DNA of 64,000 nucleotides from Linanthus parryae (GCA_023055425.1 JALGPY010000003.1:69052991-69116990), one strand, 5' to 3'. Positions 1 through 10,900 are shown, counted from the stretch's first letter. Program-made: numbers and translations. Notes: generated from the sequence alone by a model not told the origin.

Positions 1-764
1 CATCGCAGGCCTAGTTTCCACCATATGATAATGGAGGAACCTTGTTGTGATGAACTGCTGATGTCCACCATCCTCGAATCTTTACTTCTTGTCAAGCGCA
101 TCCCAGAGTTCTTTGAAGGTCTCCATGTGAGCATAAACACAATACAATGCATCCTCCAAGTTGTTCATGATGAAGTTGCGATATAGATAATCAGATTGCT
201 TCCAAGCATCTACAGCTGCAACTTGCTGAAAATCAGCACTATCTGGTATCTCAGGCTTGGATTCTATCAAGAACCTATCCAAGTACAAGCTGGTCAAGTA
301 GAAATTCATTTTTGGTTGCCACAACCTGAATTCTTTTCCAGCAAACTTCTCAGGCTTCTCGACGAAGCCAGAACACCCTTGACCTGATCCTATGATCGGA
401 TTACCAACGAATGGTATAACATGATCACTAGGCGTGTAGACTTGGCCAAATCCCGCTGCAGCCGATTGAACTCCAACCCTACTTGAAGTCATCAATGCAG
501 GGGTAGGCGTGCGCAATTCAAGAGAGCTTGGTGCAAATCCAAGATAAGAGGAGACCCCAACGGATGAAGACGGACTTACTCCGAAAGACTCGAAATCAGC
601 CCTTGAGAACTGCTTGACACACCAACAAATGATGTACCAACCAAGAAAGTTGAACCCATGACTTGAGATCCACTCGAGGCAACAAATGACGGGATACTCT
701 CAACCAACGTGAAGCTAGCCTCTTGGGTGCTCGGAATCAAATCCGTGTCAATTCCCAAAGACAT
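1..764 (-). pseudogene. Ty1/copia-type gag, N-terminal part, broken
   Basis: Read on the minus strand, this is the beginning of a copia-type gag (Retrotran_gag_2/UBN2 class), the capsid precursor of an LTR retrotransposon. Codons from about 516 down to 82 encode a 144-aa stretch with the family's FxGKEFRLWQPKMNFYL and WKQSDYLYRNFIMNNL blocks, ending WDALDKK. The next codon is a stop (TAA) where the family has Tyr; the gag-like reading (EDGGHQQFITTRFL) continues in frame toward base 1, so the stop looks like a point mutation. A Ser/Thr-rich leader starting at ATG 764 is in another frame (stop at 576), so a frameshift separates it. The rest of the element lies left of the window. Family assignment is fairly sure; lineage is not. 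Confidence 0.75.
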
Positions 765-782
765 CTCGAACTGTCACCAAAA

Positions 783-2358
783 TGGGAGCAAATAAGAAAA
801 GAGAAACGACTTTCTCGTAAACTAGATTCAAATACTAGTACAATAAAGTAAAGATCGCAACTGAAATTTGAGCCTAGTGACACGCTCTAACCACAAGTGT
901 ATGGTTGTCGTGTGTAGTAATAAACCGGAAATTCGGGATATCGAACCCAAGGGACTTTGTTGAAACTAATTATTATTCTAAACCTTATGTGGGTACGTCG
1001 CAAGTTGTGTTTTGTTCTAATTCTACTAAAATAAAAATTCAATATTCTCAATTAACCGAGTGAAGTAGGTCACGATTAATAAAGAATGAATTTTAGGGTT
1101 TTTGTAATATAAGGAAAAATACCGGAAATTTTCTAGGTTCACTAGGTTGATCTAAACTTATGTTTTGATTCGTAAAACAACCACGTATCTTTCACTATTA
1201 ATCGAGCAATATTAATCTTACCAAGTTACCAAGCATGTTCACTATACTTAGAACCAAAGCAAACCGAGTTACCAAGTCTATTTTAGCTTTAAGCATGCAT
1301 TAGAATCATAATTCTACTCTAACAATCCTAGTTAACAATATCGAGTTACCAAACATTGATTCGACTAGGTGAATTATTCACCTTACCGACTAACTCTCAC
1401 GGAGTTACCACATGAAAATCAATTAAGTTTATCTCTACGTTAACTACTCGCAAAGATAATGTGATTACAATCGTAAATAATCCATAACAATGAAAGAATA
1501 CGTGAGATTAAGCTAAAACATGAATCACACTCATCAAAACATGATATTTAGATCAAACCCTAGCTACACCAAACGAGAATTCACAGCAAATAACGTTTAG
1601 CTACTACGATTCATATTCAAAAAGACAAGTTTCATTTTTAAACATAAAAATCAAGAAAAGAGAAGAGTTGAGAATCCAAAGCTCCTAAGCTCTCCGAATA
1701 GCTTCTTGATCTCCCAAAAGTGTTTCTAACGTGAAGAACTACTGAAAATTTCGACCTAGAATGCTTAAATATGTTTCCATAATACGATTACAAAGTTTGG
1801 ATAAACTACGAAAAAAGCCCCGCACAAAATCCTGCATTCCAGTTATGTCATTTGTCTTCGTACGAAGAGTCTTCGTACGAAGACAAATGCTCTTCGTACT
1901 AAGGTCTTCTTATGTAGATACTGAGAGCTTGTTTGAGAAGACTTTCTTCAGAACCGAAATTTGGCTAAGTGTTTTGTCTTCGTACGAAGACAATTGTCTT
2001 CGTACGAAGACCCCCTTTTCCAGCCTTCTTTCTTTGACTTTTCCTTTCTTCCCTTACTTCCTTCTTGCTTCCTTTGACCTTTCCTTTGAGCTCCTTGTTT
2101 CCGAAGTTCGTTTCCATCTCCCGCATGATCCTCCAAGCCCTGTTTTCCTGCGAATCACAACACGAAAACACAACCCGCGATCATATCACAATAAAAGATC
2201 AAATAACTAAAGAAACTCCCGGATTTAACAAGTAAAGCACATGAACTCACATTATCACATTTTTGCTCAATTTACTCAAAAGACGATGAATTCTCCATGT
2301 TGAGCACGCAAAACGTAGAAATAAAAGGCATAAAATAACTCTGACAACGGAGTTATCA
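783..2358 (-). mobile_element. LTR-like module 1, minus strand
   Basis: The stretch between the gag start and about 2358 looks like the LTR of the element whose gag lies at 1-764. Read on the minus strand it opens TGATAACTCCG at 2358 and would close CTCCCA near 783, just before a TGGTGACAG that could be a primer-binding site. It contains a block at about 885-960 (ATATCGAACCCAAGGGA) that recurs in the modules near 14745 and 62950, and a palindrome cluster at 1851-2010. No ORF here looks like a gene. Ends and LTR status are inferred from TG...CA ends and position only, because no second copy is in the window. Confidence 0.45.
1851..2010. repeat. Cluster of perfect palindromes TCTTCGTACGAAGA
   Basis: Four exact copies of the 14-base palindrome TCTTCGTACGAAGA lie at 1855-1868, 1870-1883, 1977-1990 and 1997-2010, with a damaged one near 1890-1905. 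Around the third, the palindrome extends to 20 bases (TTGTCTTCGTACGAAGACAA, 1974-1993). The first pair together forms a near-perfect 37-base palindrome at 1851-1887, mismatched only at its centre. Function unknown; candidates are a protein-binding array or a cruciform-forming segment. Confidence 0.9.
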
Positions 2359-3283
2359 CCTAGCTCGAAAGTTGCACATGACGGTCCAAACCGTCTAAAA
2401 GGAGATAAAATCAGTATTATTAAGTGAAACAAAAGAGTGAAAACAATACTACAAGATATGAAGGAGACAAGAAACTTGAATTAATGCAAATAAAAGTCTG
2501 CTAGGGGCAACTTAAAGAAAAGAATCACATGAAAGCCAACTATCAATAAAAAATAAAAATAAAAATGAACATACTAGTTCCCTACTTGATTAAAACAAAT
2601 TAAGGTAGAAATGCATATTAGCTTACATAAACAATGTTACTAATTGAGTTTTAAAACTTATGTTTAGAAACCAAGTTACCAGCATAATTGGAAGCTTGAA
2701 AAAAATTACAACATCCAACAACTTCTCAAGTACAAACACAGACCTTATAAATACGAACTTAATGAATTGAACCTACTGCTGAACTAACAAAGGAACAAGT
2801 GCTAGAGAAAAATTGAGCAATCTAATGAAAGGCATCAGAACAACTCAAACGCTTAGATAGGCAAAGGAGACATGAACATAATCAAATCTTCAAATAGAAA
2901 TTGGTTGAGACAATACTATCCATACAGAAAATTAGTAAATCACCTACGACAGACAATTGATAATACACACATATAGATAAACACAATAAAAGATTAAGCT
3001 AGAAAGCATTCCAATCTACACCAGAGACTAGAATAGTTTGAAACAAAATCAAACATGTTCTGACAGAAATACATGGAACAGAGAAGCAGTAAACAACAAA
3101 AGAAATATGCTAATCAGTACTTAACCTGGACAAAGGAAACACGAGAGAGCAGATTGGAAACACTTACAGGCAAGACTATAACGGTTAGAATTCAGCAAAT
3201 TCAACAACAGTAGTCAAAAACTTGGCAAATTGAATCAAACAGTAATTCATGGAAAGATTCAACATAGACAATGGAACCAACCG
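2359..3283. other. Non-coding stretch, nothing recognised
   Basis: A/T-rich sequence without a convincing ORF, RNA gene or recognisable element end. It lies between LTR-like module 1 and the target duplication of the MULE, and probably belongs to an old insertion or to host intergenic DNA. Confidence 0.6.
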
Positions 3284-3292
3284 CAGATTAAA
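3284..3292. repeat. Target-site duplication of the MULE, left copy
   Basis: CAGATTAAA, nine bases, directly before the left terminal inverted repeat. The identical nine bases follow the right terminal repeat at 11582-11590. Nine bases is the hallmark length for Mutator-superfamily insertions. Confidence 0.93.
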
Positions 3293-3390
3293 GGGTAAAA
3301 GACATTTTGCACCCTCCATAGATGGAATATATACAAAAATCACCCCGCTGTTCGGAGATATACAAAAAAACCCTTGAATATGGACGGAGA
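3293..3390 (+). repeat. MULE left terminal inverted repeat
   Basis: Matches the inverse complement of 11484-11581. The shared blocks are GGGTAAAAGACATTTTGCAC, CACCCCGCTGTTCGG and GAxATGGACGGA. It contains ACAAAAATCACCCC, close to one arm and the loop of the element's internal minisatellite. Terminal repeats of this superfamily carry the transposase binding site and promoter. Confidence 0.9.
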
Positions 3391-4479
3391 GTAAAGGCAA
3401 CTAATTGAAATCGTGAAATCACCATTATACCCTCACGTATTATTAAACATATATATATATATATATTTAATGTATTAATTTAAAAATGACCAGCTTACCC
3501 TTCTGTGATTTCAGATGATGTGATGGGTGTCCCCAACCACCGCCATCAATGCAGGTTAAAATGTGGATGGGGTTAACCCTGTCCAAATTCATTCACCTTC
3601 CCTTCTTACAGTCTCACTGTCGAGAGAGAGATAGCGGGAGCGACCGTTGGAGGCGAGCGAGAATCTGGGCGTTCTTCGACTTTTCCGGTGAGAATCGAGG
3701 CCGTTGGGGATTCTTATCGGTCGATCTGGGTCGGGGCCAATGGATAGAGGTACGAACAACTTCTCTCTCTTTCTCTCACTCTCTGTATCTCTCACTCTCT
3801 TTGTGTCGTGAAGTTCTTTGTTTTGTACAAAATAAATCAATCGATTTGAAGGGTTGATTTACTATGTGTATTATCGCTCGATCTAGTTTGATTTACTGCG
3901 TGTGTTTCGAAATTGGGGTTTTTTCTCTAGGTTTGTATGCTAGGGTTTTGTTTGTTGTCTTCATTCTATGTGGTTGAAGGCATGGGGGTGTTGGGTTTAG
4001 ATCTGTGGGTGTTGTGGTCTAGGGTTTCATTTTCTGTGGGAACAATGGGTTTAGATGTCTTGGTTTTGTGTTCTCGGGTTTAATTTTCTGTGGGTTTCAT
4101 CCAAACTAGGGTTTCAATTGGGGATTAGTTGATTCCGTGTTTGTTGATTTTTTGGTTTTCACATTCACAGTGTGTGTAGTTCCTTAAGTGATGATGTTGT
4201 GGTATGTCTAACTGTGGGTGACAATATCTAACAATAGGTTTCGACATCTAAATGTGGCTGACAGTATTTACTCTTAGTATATAGATTTATGTCAACTGAT
4301 GGTTTCAATTTCATATGTACTTGATATGTTTAGAGACTAAATATTGTTAGCTGTTAAATATGTTTAGCACCTTACTTGTTTTTGTATTTGTCAAGTATTT
4401 TTCTATGTTTAGTGGTCAAATATGTTTAGCACCTTACTTTTTTTTTATATGTGAAGTATTTTTCTATGTTTAGTGGCGA

Positions 4480-4700
4480 AACATAGAAACCACCCCTCTT
4501 TTTTTGTTTAGTATATGTTTAGTATTTTTTTAGTATATGTTTAGTATATGTTCAGTGGTTAAACATATACTAAACCTCACTATGTTTAGTATATGTTTGT
4601 GGTGGACATAAACCACCATCTTTTTTTGCAATCTGTAAACTGTTGTTTGGGGTGGACAAAAACCACCCCTCTACTTTTGCTATCTGTAAACTGTTTCACA
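4480..4700 (+). repeat. Hairpin minisatellite, array 1 (degenerate)
   Basis: Two to three units of the same repeat as at 7205-8120. The best copy (about 4650-4690) has GGGGTGG, a 7-base A-rich loop and CCACCCC, followed by a T-run and AATCTGTAAACTG. It lies in the presumed first intron or leader of the transposase gene, beside a TATGTTTAGTA-rich low-complexity block (about 4340-4600). Confidence 0.75.
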
Positions 4701-5237
4701 TGTGTTTAGTTTACTTAATGTTTTTGTATGGTAAATGTGTTTAGTAGTTCTGTTGTAGTTGTTTAGTTAAAACTGTATATTTGTGTTGTATTTGTTTCTT
4801 ATTTCTTGCAATTAATTTCATGTTGCAGGCATCGGTCCACTTCCAGACTTGTCTTGTTTAGACGATGATCAAGTATGGCATCTTCATCTTTAATGTGGTG
4901 GTACTTATGTTGGACCAATGGGGTGGGTGGATATTGATACGTGCTTCCAGAACTTGTTGGACATGTTCAACAAGAAAGAAGATACGAAGTTACCCAATGA
5001 TAGGCCTCTTGCCTTCAAAGTGATGTATGCAGATCCCCTTGCCCGGAGGACCCATATTGAAATCATGCATGATTTGGATTTTCTAGACATGCTAATAGCA
5101 TACAAGAGGTCTTGGGTGATTACCATACATATCACATATGATGTAGCCAGACCTCTATTGACAGTACTTCCCTCTCCTCCACAAACAGAACCGCCTCTCC
5201 TTCTCACATGGCCTGCATCTGAGACAGAAAACACCCC

Positions 5238-5690
5238 TGCACAGATTGCCACAGTTGGGACAGAGAGTACCCCACCTCCTAGAGCCACAGTTGGGACAGA
5301 AACCACCCCTCATCCTGCTGCCACAGTTGGGACAGAGAGCACCTCTCATCATCCTGCCACAGTTGGGACAGAAACCACCCCTCCTCCTGCTACCACAGTT
5401 GGGACAGAGAGCACCTCTCCTCCTCCTGCCACAGTTGGGACAGAGAGCACCCCTCCTCCAGCTGGCACAGTTGGAACAGAGAGTACCTCTCCTCCTGCTG
5501 CCACAGTTGGGACAGATAGCACCCTCCCTTCTCCAAGAGCCTTTTCTTCTCCAAGTGGGACAGATACCACACCTCTTTTTGCTGATCAAGGTCGGACAGA
5601 AAGTACCCCTACACCTCCTGCCACAGTTGGGACAGAGAGCACCCCTCCTCCCACTTCCAAAGTTGGGACAGAAACCACCCCTCCTCATCC
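5238..5690 (+). repeat. In-frame 36-bp repeat coding for ATVGTESTPPPx
   Basis: About thirteen imperfect units of 36 bases, centred on CACAGTTGGGACAGA, encode a Thr/Pro/Ser-rich 12-residue repeat inside the transposase N-terminal exon. Because the unit length is divisible by three, other frames and the opposite strand also stay open here; those readings are shadows. Such Pro-rich linkers are common between the N-terminal and DNA-binding domains of plant MULE transposases. Confidence 0.88.
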
Positions 5691-7204
5691 TCGTATAACA
5701 TCAAGGAGAAAGCATAACAAGTGGAGTGATATCAAAGCTGCTGTCAAAAAATATATAGAAATTTCAAAGATGATAGCATTCACTAGGCTACTTGGTGAGG
5801 AGACCACTGAGGAAGATTCCCCATCAGATCTTAGTGATGAGGATGGTGTTCCTCCACCACCTGTTGAAGAAATTGATGATGAGACTCAGAGAAGAAGAAA
5901 AGCTGAGGAGAGGGAGTACTATGTAGATGCTGATGATGTGTTTGCGCTGAGTAGTTAAGATGAAGAGTGGAAGGAAGATTCAGACCTGGAGGATTATGAA
6001 GGTTCTGATTATGATGGGTGGGATCCTACAGGAGTGTTTGAGAAACAAGATGTACAGATGGTGGATGAGGATGTTGAAGTTGATGATAATGAACTCTCAG
6101 ATTACACTCAGGTGACAAAATGGGTGCACCAATTATTGAATCTGAGTTGGAGGAGGGATGTTCTAATATGTACAGGAATGTTCAAGGTTTGGAACCAAGA
6201 TTTAATGAGAAAGGGGATGTAGTCTTGGAGGTAGGGCAGGTGTATGATGATGCTACTCATTTTAGAGACACCGTTAGAGAGTACGTTGTTGAGCAAGGTT
6301 TTGCAATGGAGAGAACAAAGAATGAACCAGCTAGGGCAACATACAAGTACAAAGAAGCTAAGAAAGGATGCAAGTGGAGGATTCATGCTAGCAGGCTCAA
6401 AGACAAGAAGACCTTCAAGATTAAGTCATTGTATGATCACCATGATTGTGTCAGAATTATCAAAAACAGAGAGGCAAGTGCACCATGGATGACAAGGAAG
6501 TTGATGGACAGTTTTAGAAGAGATCCCAAAATGTCCCTTGTTGCTGCAGCTGATTTCTTAAAGGACAGATATCAACTTGAAGAAATACCTAAGAAACAGT
6601 TGTACAGGGCTAAGAAGCAGGCGATTGAGGAGTTGGAGGGTAGCCATAAAAAATGCTATGAGATGTTGGCTGCCTATAGGGATGAGCTGATGAGAATAAA
6701 CCCATGATCAACCTTCAAGATTGATTTCACTGATGAGGAAGTTGCCAAAGCTAAGTTCAAGAGACTGTTCATGGCCTTGAATGGTTGAAGGAGGGGTTCA
6801 TTAATGGTTGTAGGCCATTCATTGGCATAGATGGATGTCATTTGAAAGGGCCTTACAAGGTAAAGTAATTGTAGTTATTGTTCTTGTTTGAATAAGTTTA
6901 AGTTAAACACATGTACTAATGAGATTATGTTATTCCTTGACTGTAGGCTACTCTTCTTATGGTTGTTGGCTTATATGGGAATAATGGAATTTACCCGATA
7001 GCATGGGCTGTGGTAGAGGGAGAATCAAAAGCCTCACAACAGTTTTTCTTGCAGTTGCTGAGGGATGTCTTGAAGTTTGAAGAGGTAGACACCCAATGGT
7101 GTTTCATGTCGGATGGACATAAGGTATTCCCTTGGCTAACAAGTCTTAATCTTCTACTTTATCTACTTCTATTTTTTGGCAAACAGTAATCTTCTTATTT
7201 TTTC

Positions 7205-8120
7205 CACTCTGTTACTTGTATGATGGGGTGGACAAAAACCACCCCTCCCTTTTTCCACTATGTTACTTGTATGTTGGGGTGGACAAAAACCACCCCTCAT
7301 TTTTTATAATCTGTAACGTGTATGTTGGGGTGGACAAAAACCACCCCGCCTTTTTAACTGTCTGTTACTTGTATGTTAGGGCGGACAAAAACCACCCCTC
7401 CTTTTTTACACTGTAACTTGTATGTTGGGGTGGACAAAAACCACCCCTCTGTTTTTACAATCTGTAACTTGTATGTTGGGGTGGAAAAAAACCACCCCTC
7501 CTTTTATACAATCTGTAACTTGTATGTTGGGGTGGACAAAACCACCCCTCCTTTTTTACAGTCTGTTACTTGTATGTTGGGGTGGACAAAAACCACCCAT
7601 CCTTTTTTAAAATTTGTTACTTGTATGTTGGGGTGGACAAAAACCACCCCTCATTTTTTACACTATGCAACTTGTATGTTGGGGTGGACAAAAACCACCC
7701 CTTTGTTTTTACAATTTATAACTTGTATGTTGGGGTGGACAAAAATCACCACTCATAATCTGTAACTTGTATGTTGGGGTGGACAAAAACCACCCCTCCT
7801 TTTTTACAGTATGTTACTTGTATGTTGTGGTGGACAAAAACCACCCCTTCTTTTTTACAATCTGTTACTTGTATGTTGGGGTGGACAAAAACCACCCATC
7901 CTTTTTTACACTCTGTAACTTGTATGTTGGGGTGGACAAAAATCATCCCTTTGTTTTTACAATCTGTAACTTGTATGTTGGGGTGGACAAAAACCACCCC
8001 TCCTTTTTTACAGTCTGTTACTTGTATGTTGTGGTTAACAAAAACCACCCCTCCTTTTTTACAATCTGTTACTTGTATGTTGGGGTGGACAAAAACCACC
8101 CCTCCTTTTTTATATTCTGT
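7205..8120 (+). repeat. Hairpin minisatellite, array 2: about 18 units of ~51 bp
   Basis: Tandem units of about 51 bases fill almost the whole 1.03-kb intron of the transposase. Each unit is TTGTATGTT, then GGGGTGG, a 7-base loop ACAAAAA, CCACCCC, a C/T-rich T-run, and AATCTGTAAC. The GGGGTGG and CCACCCC arms are exact inverse complements, so every unit can form a 7-bp GC-rich stem. A few units carry single changes in an arm (for example near 7375 and 8035). The unit length and lack of stops create long repetitive open frames on both strands; I do not regard these as genes. Confidence 0.95.
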
Positions 8121-9249
8121 TTACTATTGTAATTCCAATTCCATCACATCTGGCAGGGACTGGACAAGGTTGTAAAAAAAAAAACTTTCCAGGGGCTGAA
8201 CATAGAAGGTGTACATGGCATCTTTTCAATAACTTCAGGGGGGAAATATTCTGGTGTAATGCTAGCAAAATACTTTCGGGCTGGAAGTAGAGCATACACG
8301 GAGTATGAATTCAAGGATGCCATGAAAAAGATCCACGGATTGGATGTTGAGGCTCATGGTTGGTTGATGAAATTGGACCCAAAGCATTGGAGTCGACATG
8401 CCTTTGGAACAGGGACTAAAGTGATCATGTGACCAATAATCACACTGAGAGTTTCAATGGGTGGTTGGCTGAATTGAGAGAGAAGGCAATTGTACCACTA
8501 CTGGATGGCACAAGGAAGAGGATGATGGTCTGGACACACAATAGTTATGTGATGAGTGAGAAATGGGGTGGTGTGCTGTGTGACAACATAAGGAAGAAAT
8601 TTGAGAAGTTACAGATGGAAGGGAGAAAATGCACTATAGCTGCAGCAAGTATGACTGAATTTGAAGTGTTGGATGAGGTGAACAAAAGATTTACTGTTAA
8701 TTTGGAGAAGAGGACCTGTGATTGTGGGTGTTGGGTGTTGACTGGGATACCATGCAAGCACAGTATTACATGCATGACATACTCTAGGCTCAATGTGGTG
8801 GATTATGTTGACAGGTATAATTGCATCTACTTCTCATTTATGAAAACACATGTAGTTGTTCCTCAATTTTATTACTTATTCATTTCAAACAATACTTGGT
8901 AATTGAATGCAGATGCTACTACAAGGAGACATTCCAGAAAGCCAATGGTGAGTATATTATCCACCCTATCCCAGATCCTAAATTTTGGGGCACAGGTACA
9001 GGACAAAACTCAGAACCACCAAAGACAAAGAGGGAAAGAGGCAGGCCTCAGTCTGTGAGCAAAAGAGACAAAAATCTGGAGACTGCAGCTGCTGCATCTC
9101 AAAGGGGTGTTCTTCAATGCGCGAAATGTAAGGGTTTGGGCATAATAGCAGGACATGTGGAAAGGTGCCAGCTCAAAAGATTTCATATCAAGAGAGAAAG
9201 GATCACAAGGTACATACTCTTCTGCTTCTGATTTTGTTGAGTGGAAAAA

Positions 9250-9490
9250 ATTAAGTGGACAAAAACCACCCTTCTTTTTTTGCAATCTGTAAACTGTTGT
9301 TTGGGGTGGACAAAAACCACCCCTATTTTTTTACAATCTGTAAACTGTTGTTTGGGGTGGACAGAAACCACCCCTCTAATTTTTTAATATGTTATCTGTT
9401 GTTTGGGGTGGACAAAAACCACCCCTCTATTTTTGCAATCTGTTATCTGTTGTTTGGGGTGGACAAAAACCACCCCTCTACTTTTGTGAA
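9250..9490 (+). repeat. Hairpin minisatellite, array 3: five units
   Basis: Five further units with the same GGGGTGG-loop-CCACCCC core, here with the spacer AATCTGTAAACTGTTGTTT, lie in the non-coding stretch between the zinc-knuckle exon and the last exons of the transposase. The orientation is the same as in the other two arrays. Confidence 0.93.
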
Positions 9491-10039
9491 CAAAATAAGT
9501 TTTGGAAAGTAAGTTTGGTGTACTTGTGAGCATCTGACAATGTGTGAAGTGAGTTCTTCTTATGAATATGTATTTTTAGTTCATGTCTTGTGTACTTGTG
9601 TTAGAATATGTGTCTGTTAGTATTCATGTACTTGGTTGACAATCTGTTAATGTTTTAGGTCACATCTTCTTTGTGTCTTGTGTATTCTAGCTACATATTA
9701 ACTGTTAGTGGTTGGGGTACTTGTAGGAAGAAAATCCAGGATCTTCCAAAGACCACCCAAGAAGAAGGCCAAAACCTCTTCTGGAGTCTCAATGTCACAG
9801 CAACCCACCAGGGTAATAATCACCTACACCACTGTAGTTTGTTAGCTACTTGTCACTGTGAATATGTAGTATGACACATTCTATTATGCATCTCCTTCTT
9901 GTAGGTCACGAGGAGCAAGAAGAAATCTGGAGTCCCACCACAGAGTTCCTCCCAGCCATAGAAGAATGGATGTCAGGACATTTCATACACATTCAGTGGT
10001 CCGTGTACTGAAATAAAACATTGGATGTGTATGTAGGTA

Positions 10040-10270
10040 TATTTTGTAACTATTTTGAACAAGCTAATTTCTATCACACTAGAATTTGAAGTGTTGGTTG
10101 GTTTTGTAAAGCTAATGGTGTTTTGTGAATGCTAAAATAGAAGGTCCTCCACACTTGTGAAGTGTTGGATGATTTTTGTATAGCTAAGATAGGTGTCCTC
10201 CACACTTTCAAGTGTTGGAAGGTTTCTGCATATTTGGACAAAGTTTCCTCCAACATGTTAACTGTTGGGA
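10040..10270. repeat. Three degenerate ~50-bp units between the two convergent MULE genes
   Basis: Three units, each built as TCCTCCACACTT, a short loop, and AAGTGTTGGA (best at about 10140-10175 and 10195-10225), can fold back on themselves. They sit where the transcripts of the transposase and the GRF gene would meet, so terminator or antisense-limiting roles are conceivable but unproven. Confidence 0.6.
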
Positions 10271-10465
10271 GGTGTTACTGTCTTTTGTTGGCAATTATTT
10301 CAAGCCTACTATTGGTGCCAAGTTCTTTAAGTGTTGGTTCAATGCTTTTAATTGTTTGAAAACTACTTATTTGTTAGTTGTATGGATTGAGTGATTGCGA
10401 GATGATCGCATTGGTGCTTGAGTTGGATGGTTCTCCGTTGCAACGCCATTTTCTTCCTTCACCTC

Positions 10466-10900
10466 CTAACGCTTCAACCTCTCATTAAAATACTGTAATT
10501 GGGAAATCGCCATTTCGACTCTGGCAGACATCCATTCTAGGTCACGTGAATGAGATGACGTTTCACCATGACCGATAGGGTCGCACCAGTTCCAAAAACT
10601 ACAACTATCATTCCTACAAACATAGTATAGCCTCCCCCTATTACCCTTTGCATTGGACTCCGTCACTCGTATGTCAGCCCGAACATGCCCTTCACAAAGG
10701 CAATACTTCTTCTCGTACATCAAGAACTCCGTGTTTTGTTGGTTTGCTTGAGCTAGACATCGTACCTACACAACAAACAACAAATAAATGTTATTAGTAT
10801 GAAAACACAAAATGCATCGAAAAGTATACAGTACACTTGCCTTACTTCTTGTTCCTCGGTTGTTGCTTGGTTGTTCTTGCTACGATGATGTTAGATAAAG
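10466..10900 (-). CDS. GRF-type zinc-finger protein carried by the MULE
   Basis: The main exon (about 10766 down to the stop at 10466) encodes EFLMYEKKYCLCEGHVRADI followed by NRGRLYYVCRNDSC and SFWNWCD. This is the GRF zinc finger: a CxC pair, a central GR-F/Y-Y-x-C block, a final Cys, and an aromatic W. A Met-rich, probably helical tail ends FNERLKR. A likely acceptor (TTGTGTAG on the minus strand near 10767) and an upstream exon around 10850-10895 suggest a two-exon gene starting close to the right terminal repeat. GRF fingers bind nucleic acid, often single-stranded, in other proteins; here the role is unknown. No stop or frameshift is seen in the main exon, in contrast to the transposase. 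The start codon is not certain; ATG 10723 gives the minimal 85-aa form. Confidence 0.72.

Larger units (their letters stand above)
3740..9960 (+). pseudogene. MuDR-type transposase, multi-exon, decayed
   Basis: Cut-and-paste transposase of the MULE. Order of parts: possible first exon (ATG 3740, donor 3750) with acceptor at 4828; PB1-like N-terminus from 4900 (GGTYVGPMGWVDID); a 12-residue repeat tract (5238-5690); an acidic linker; the MuDR DNA-binding region (about 6220-6440, C-x-W and HxxC ligands, GCKWRIHASR); the MULE RNase H-like core (FIGIDGCHLKG at about 6815, then YPIAWAVVEGE after an 87-bp intron at 6860-6946); a 1.03-kb intron (7124-8156) filled with minisatellite; WSRHAF near 8390; FNGWL near 8455; a SWIM zinc finger (CDCGCW...GIPCKH, about 8720-8765); an intron at 8815-8912; a CxxCxxxGHNxxxC zinc knuckle near 9120, split by a frameshift; and a Lys/Ser-rich tail ending at TAG 9960. 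Damage: a stop at 5956, stops near 6705 and 6786, and frameshifts near 4885, 6110, 6780, 8240, 8420 and 9130. Family assignment is secure; exact exon ends in the tail are less so. Confidence 0.9.

Noticed and set aside
82..387. A plus-strand 63-aa ORF (196-387) at the left edge.
   Set aside because: Antisense shadow of the copia gag, which shows clear family motifs on the minus strand.
3549..3857. 102-aa ORF next to the left MULE end.
   Set aside because: It is CT-rich leader sequence crossing a likely splice donor at 3750, has no recognisable domain, and the opposite strand is equally open.
5155..5698. Minus-strand Cys-rich frame (CPNCGSRRRGxLCPNCG repeats) resembling a metal-binding repeat protein.
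   Set aside because: It is the antisense shadow of the 36-bp coding repeat in the MULE transposase; the periodicity is identical and there is no independent start or context.
7205..8120. Resemblance to a CRISPR array (regular repeats with short variable parts).
   Set aside because: The units are directly tandem with no unique spacers of constant length, the host is a plant, and no cas genes are present.
7216..8175. Several open frames with repeated VGVDKNHPSFFT-like or MLGWTKTTPPF-like peptides on both strands, looking like a repeat protein.
   Set aside because: They are translations of the 51-bp minisatellite, whose length is divisible by three. They lie inside a transposase intron with good GT-AG borders and have no start or domain of their own.
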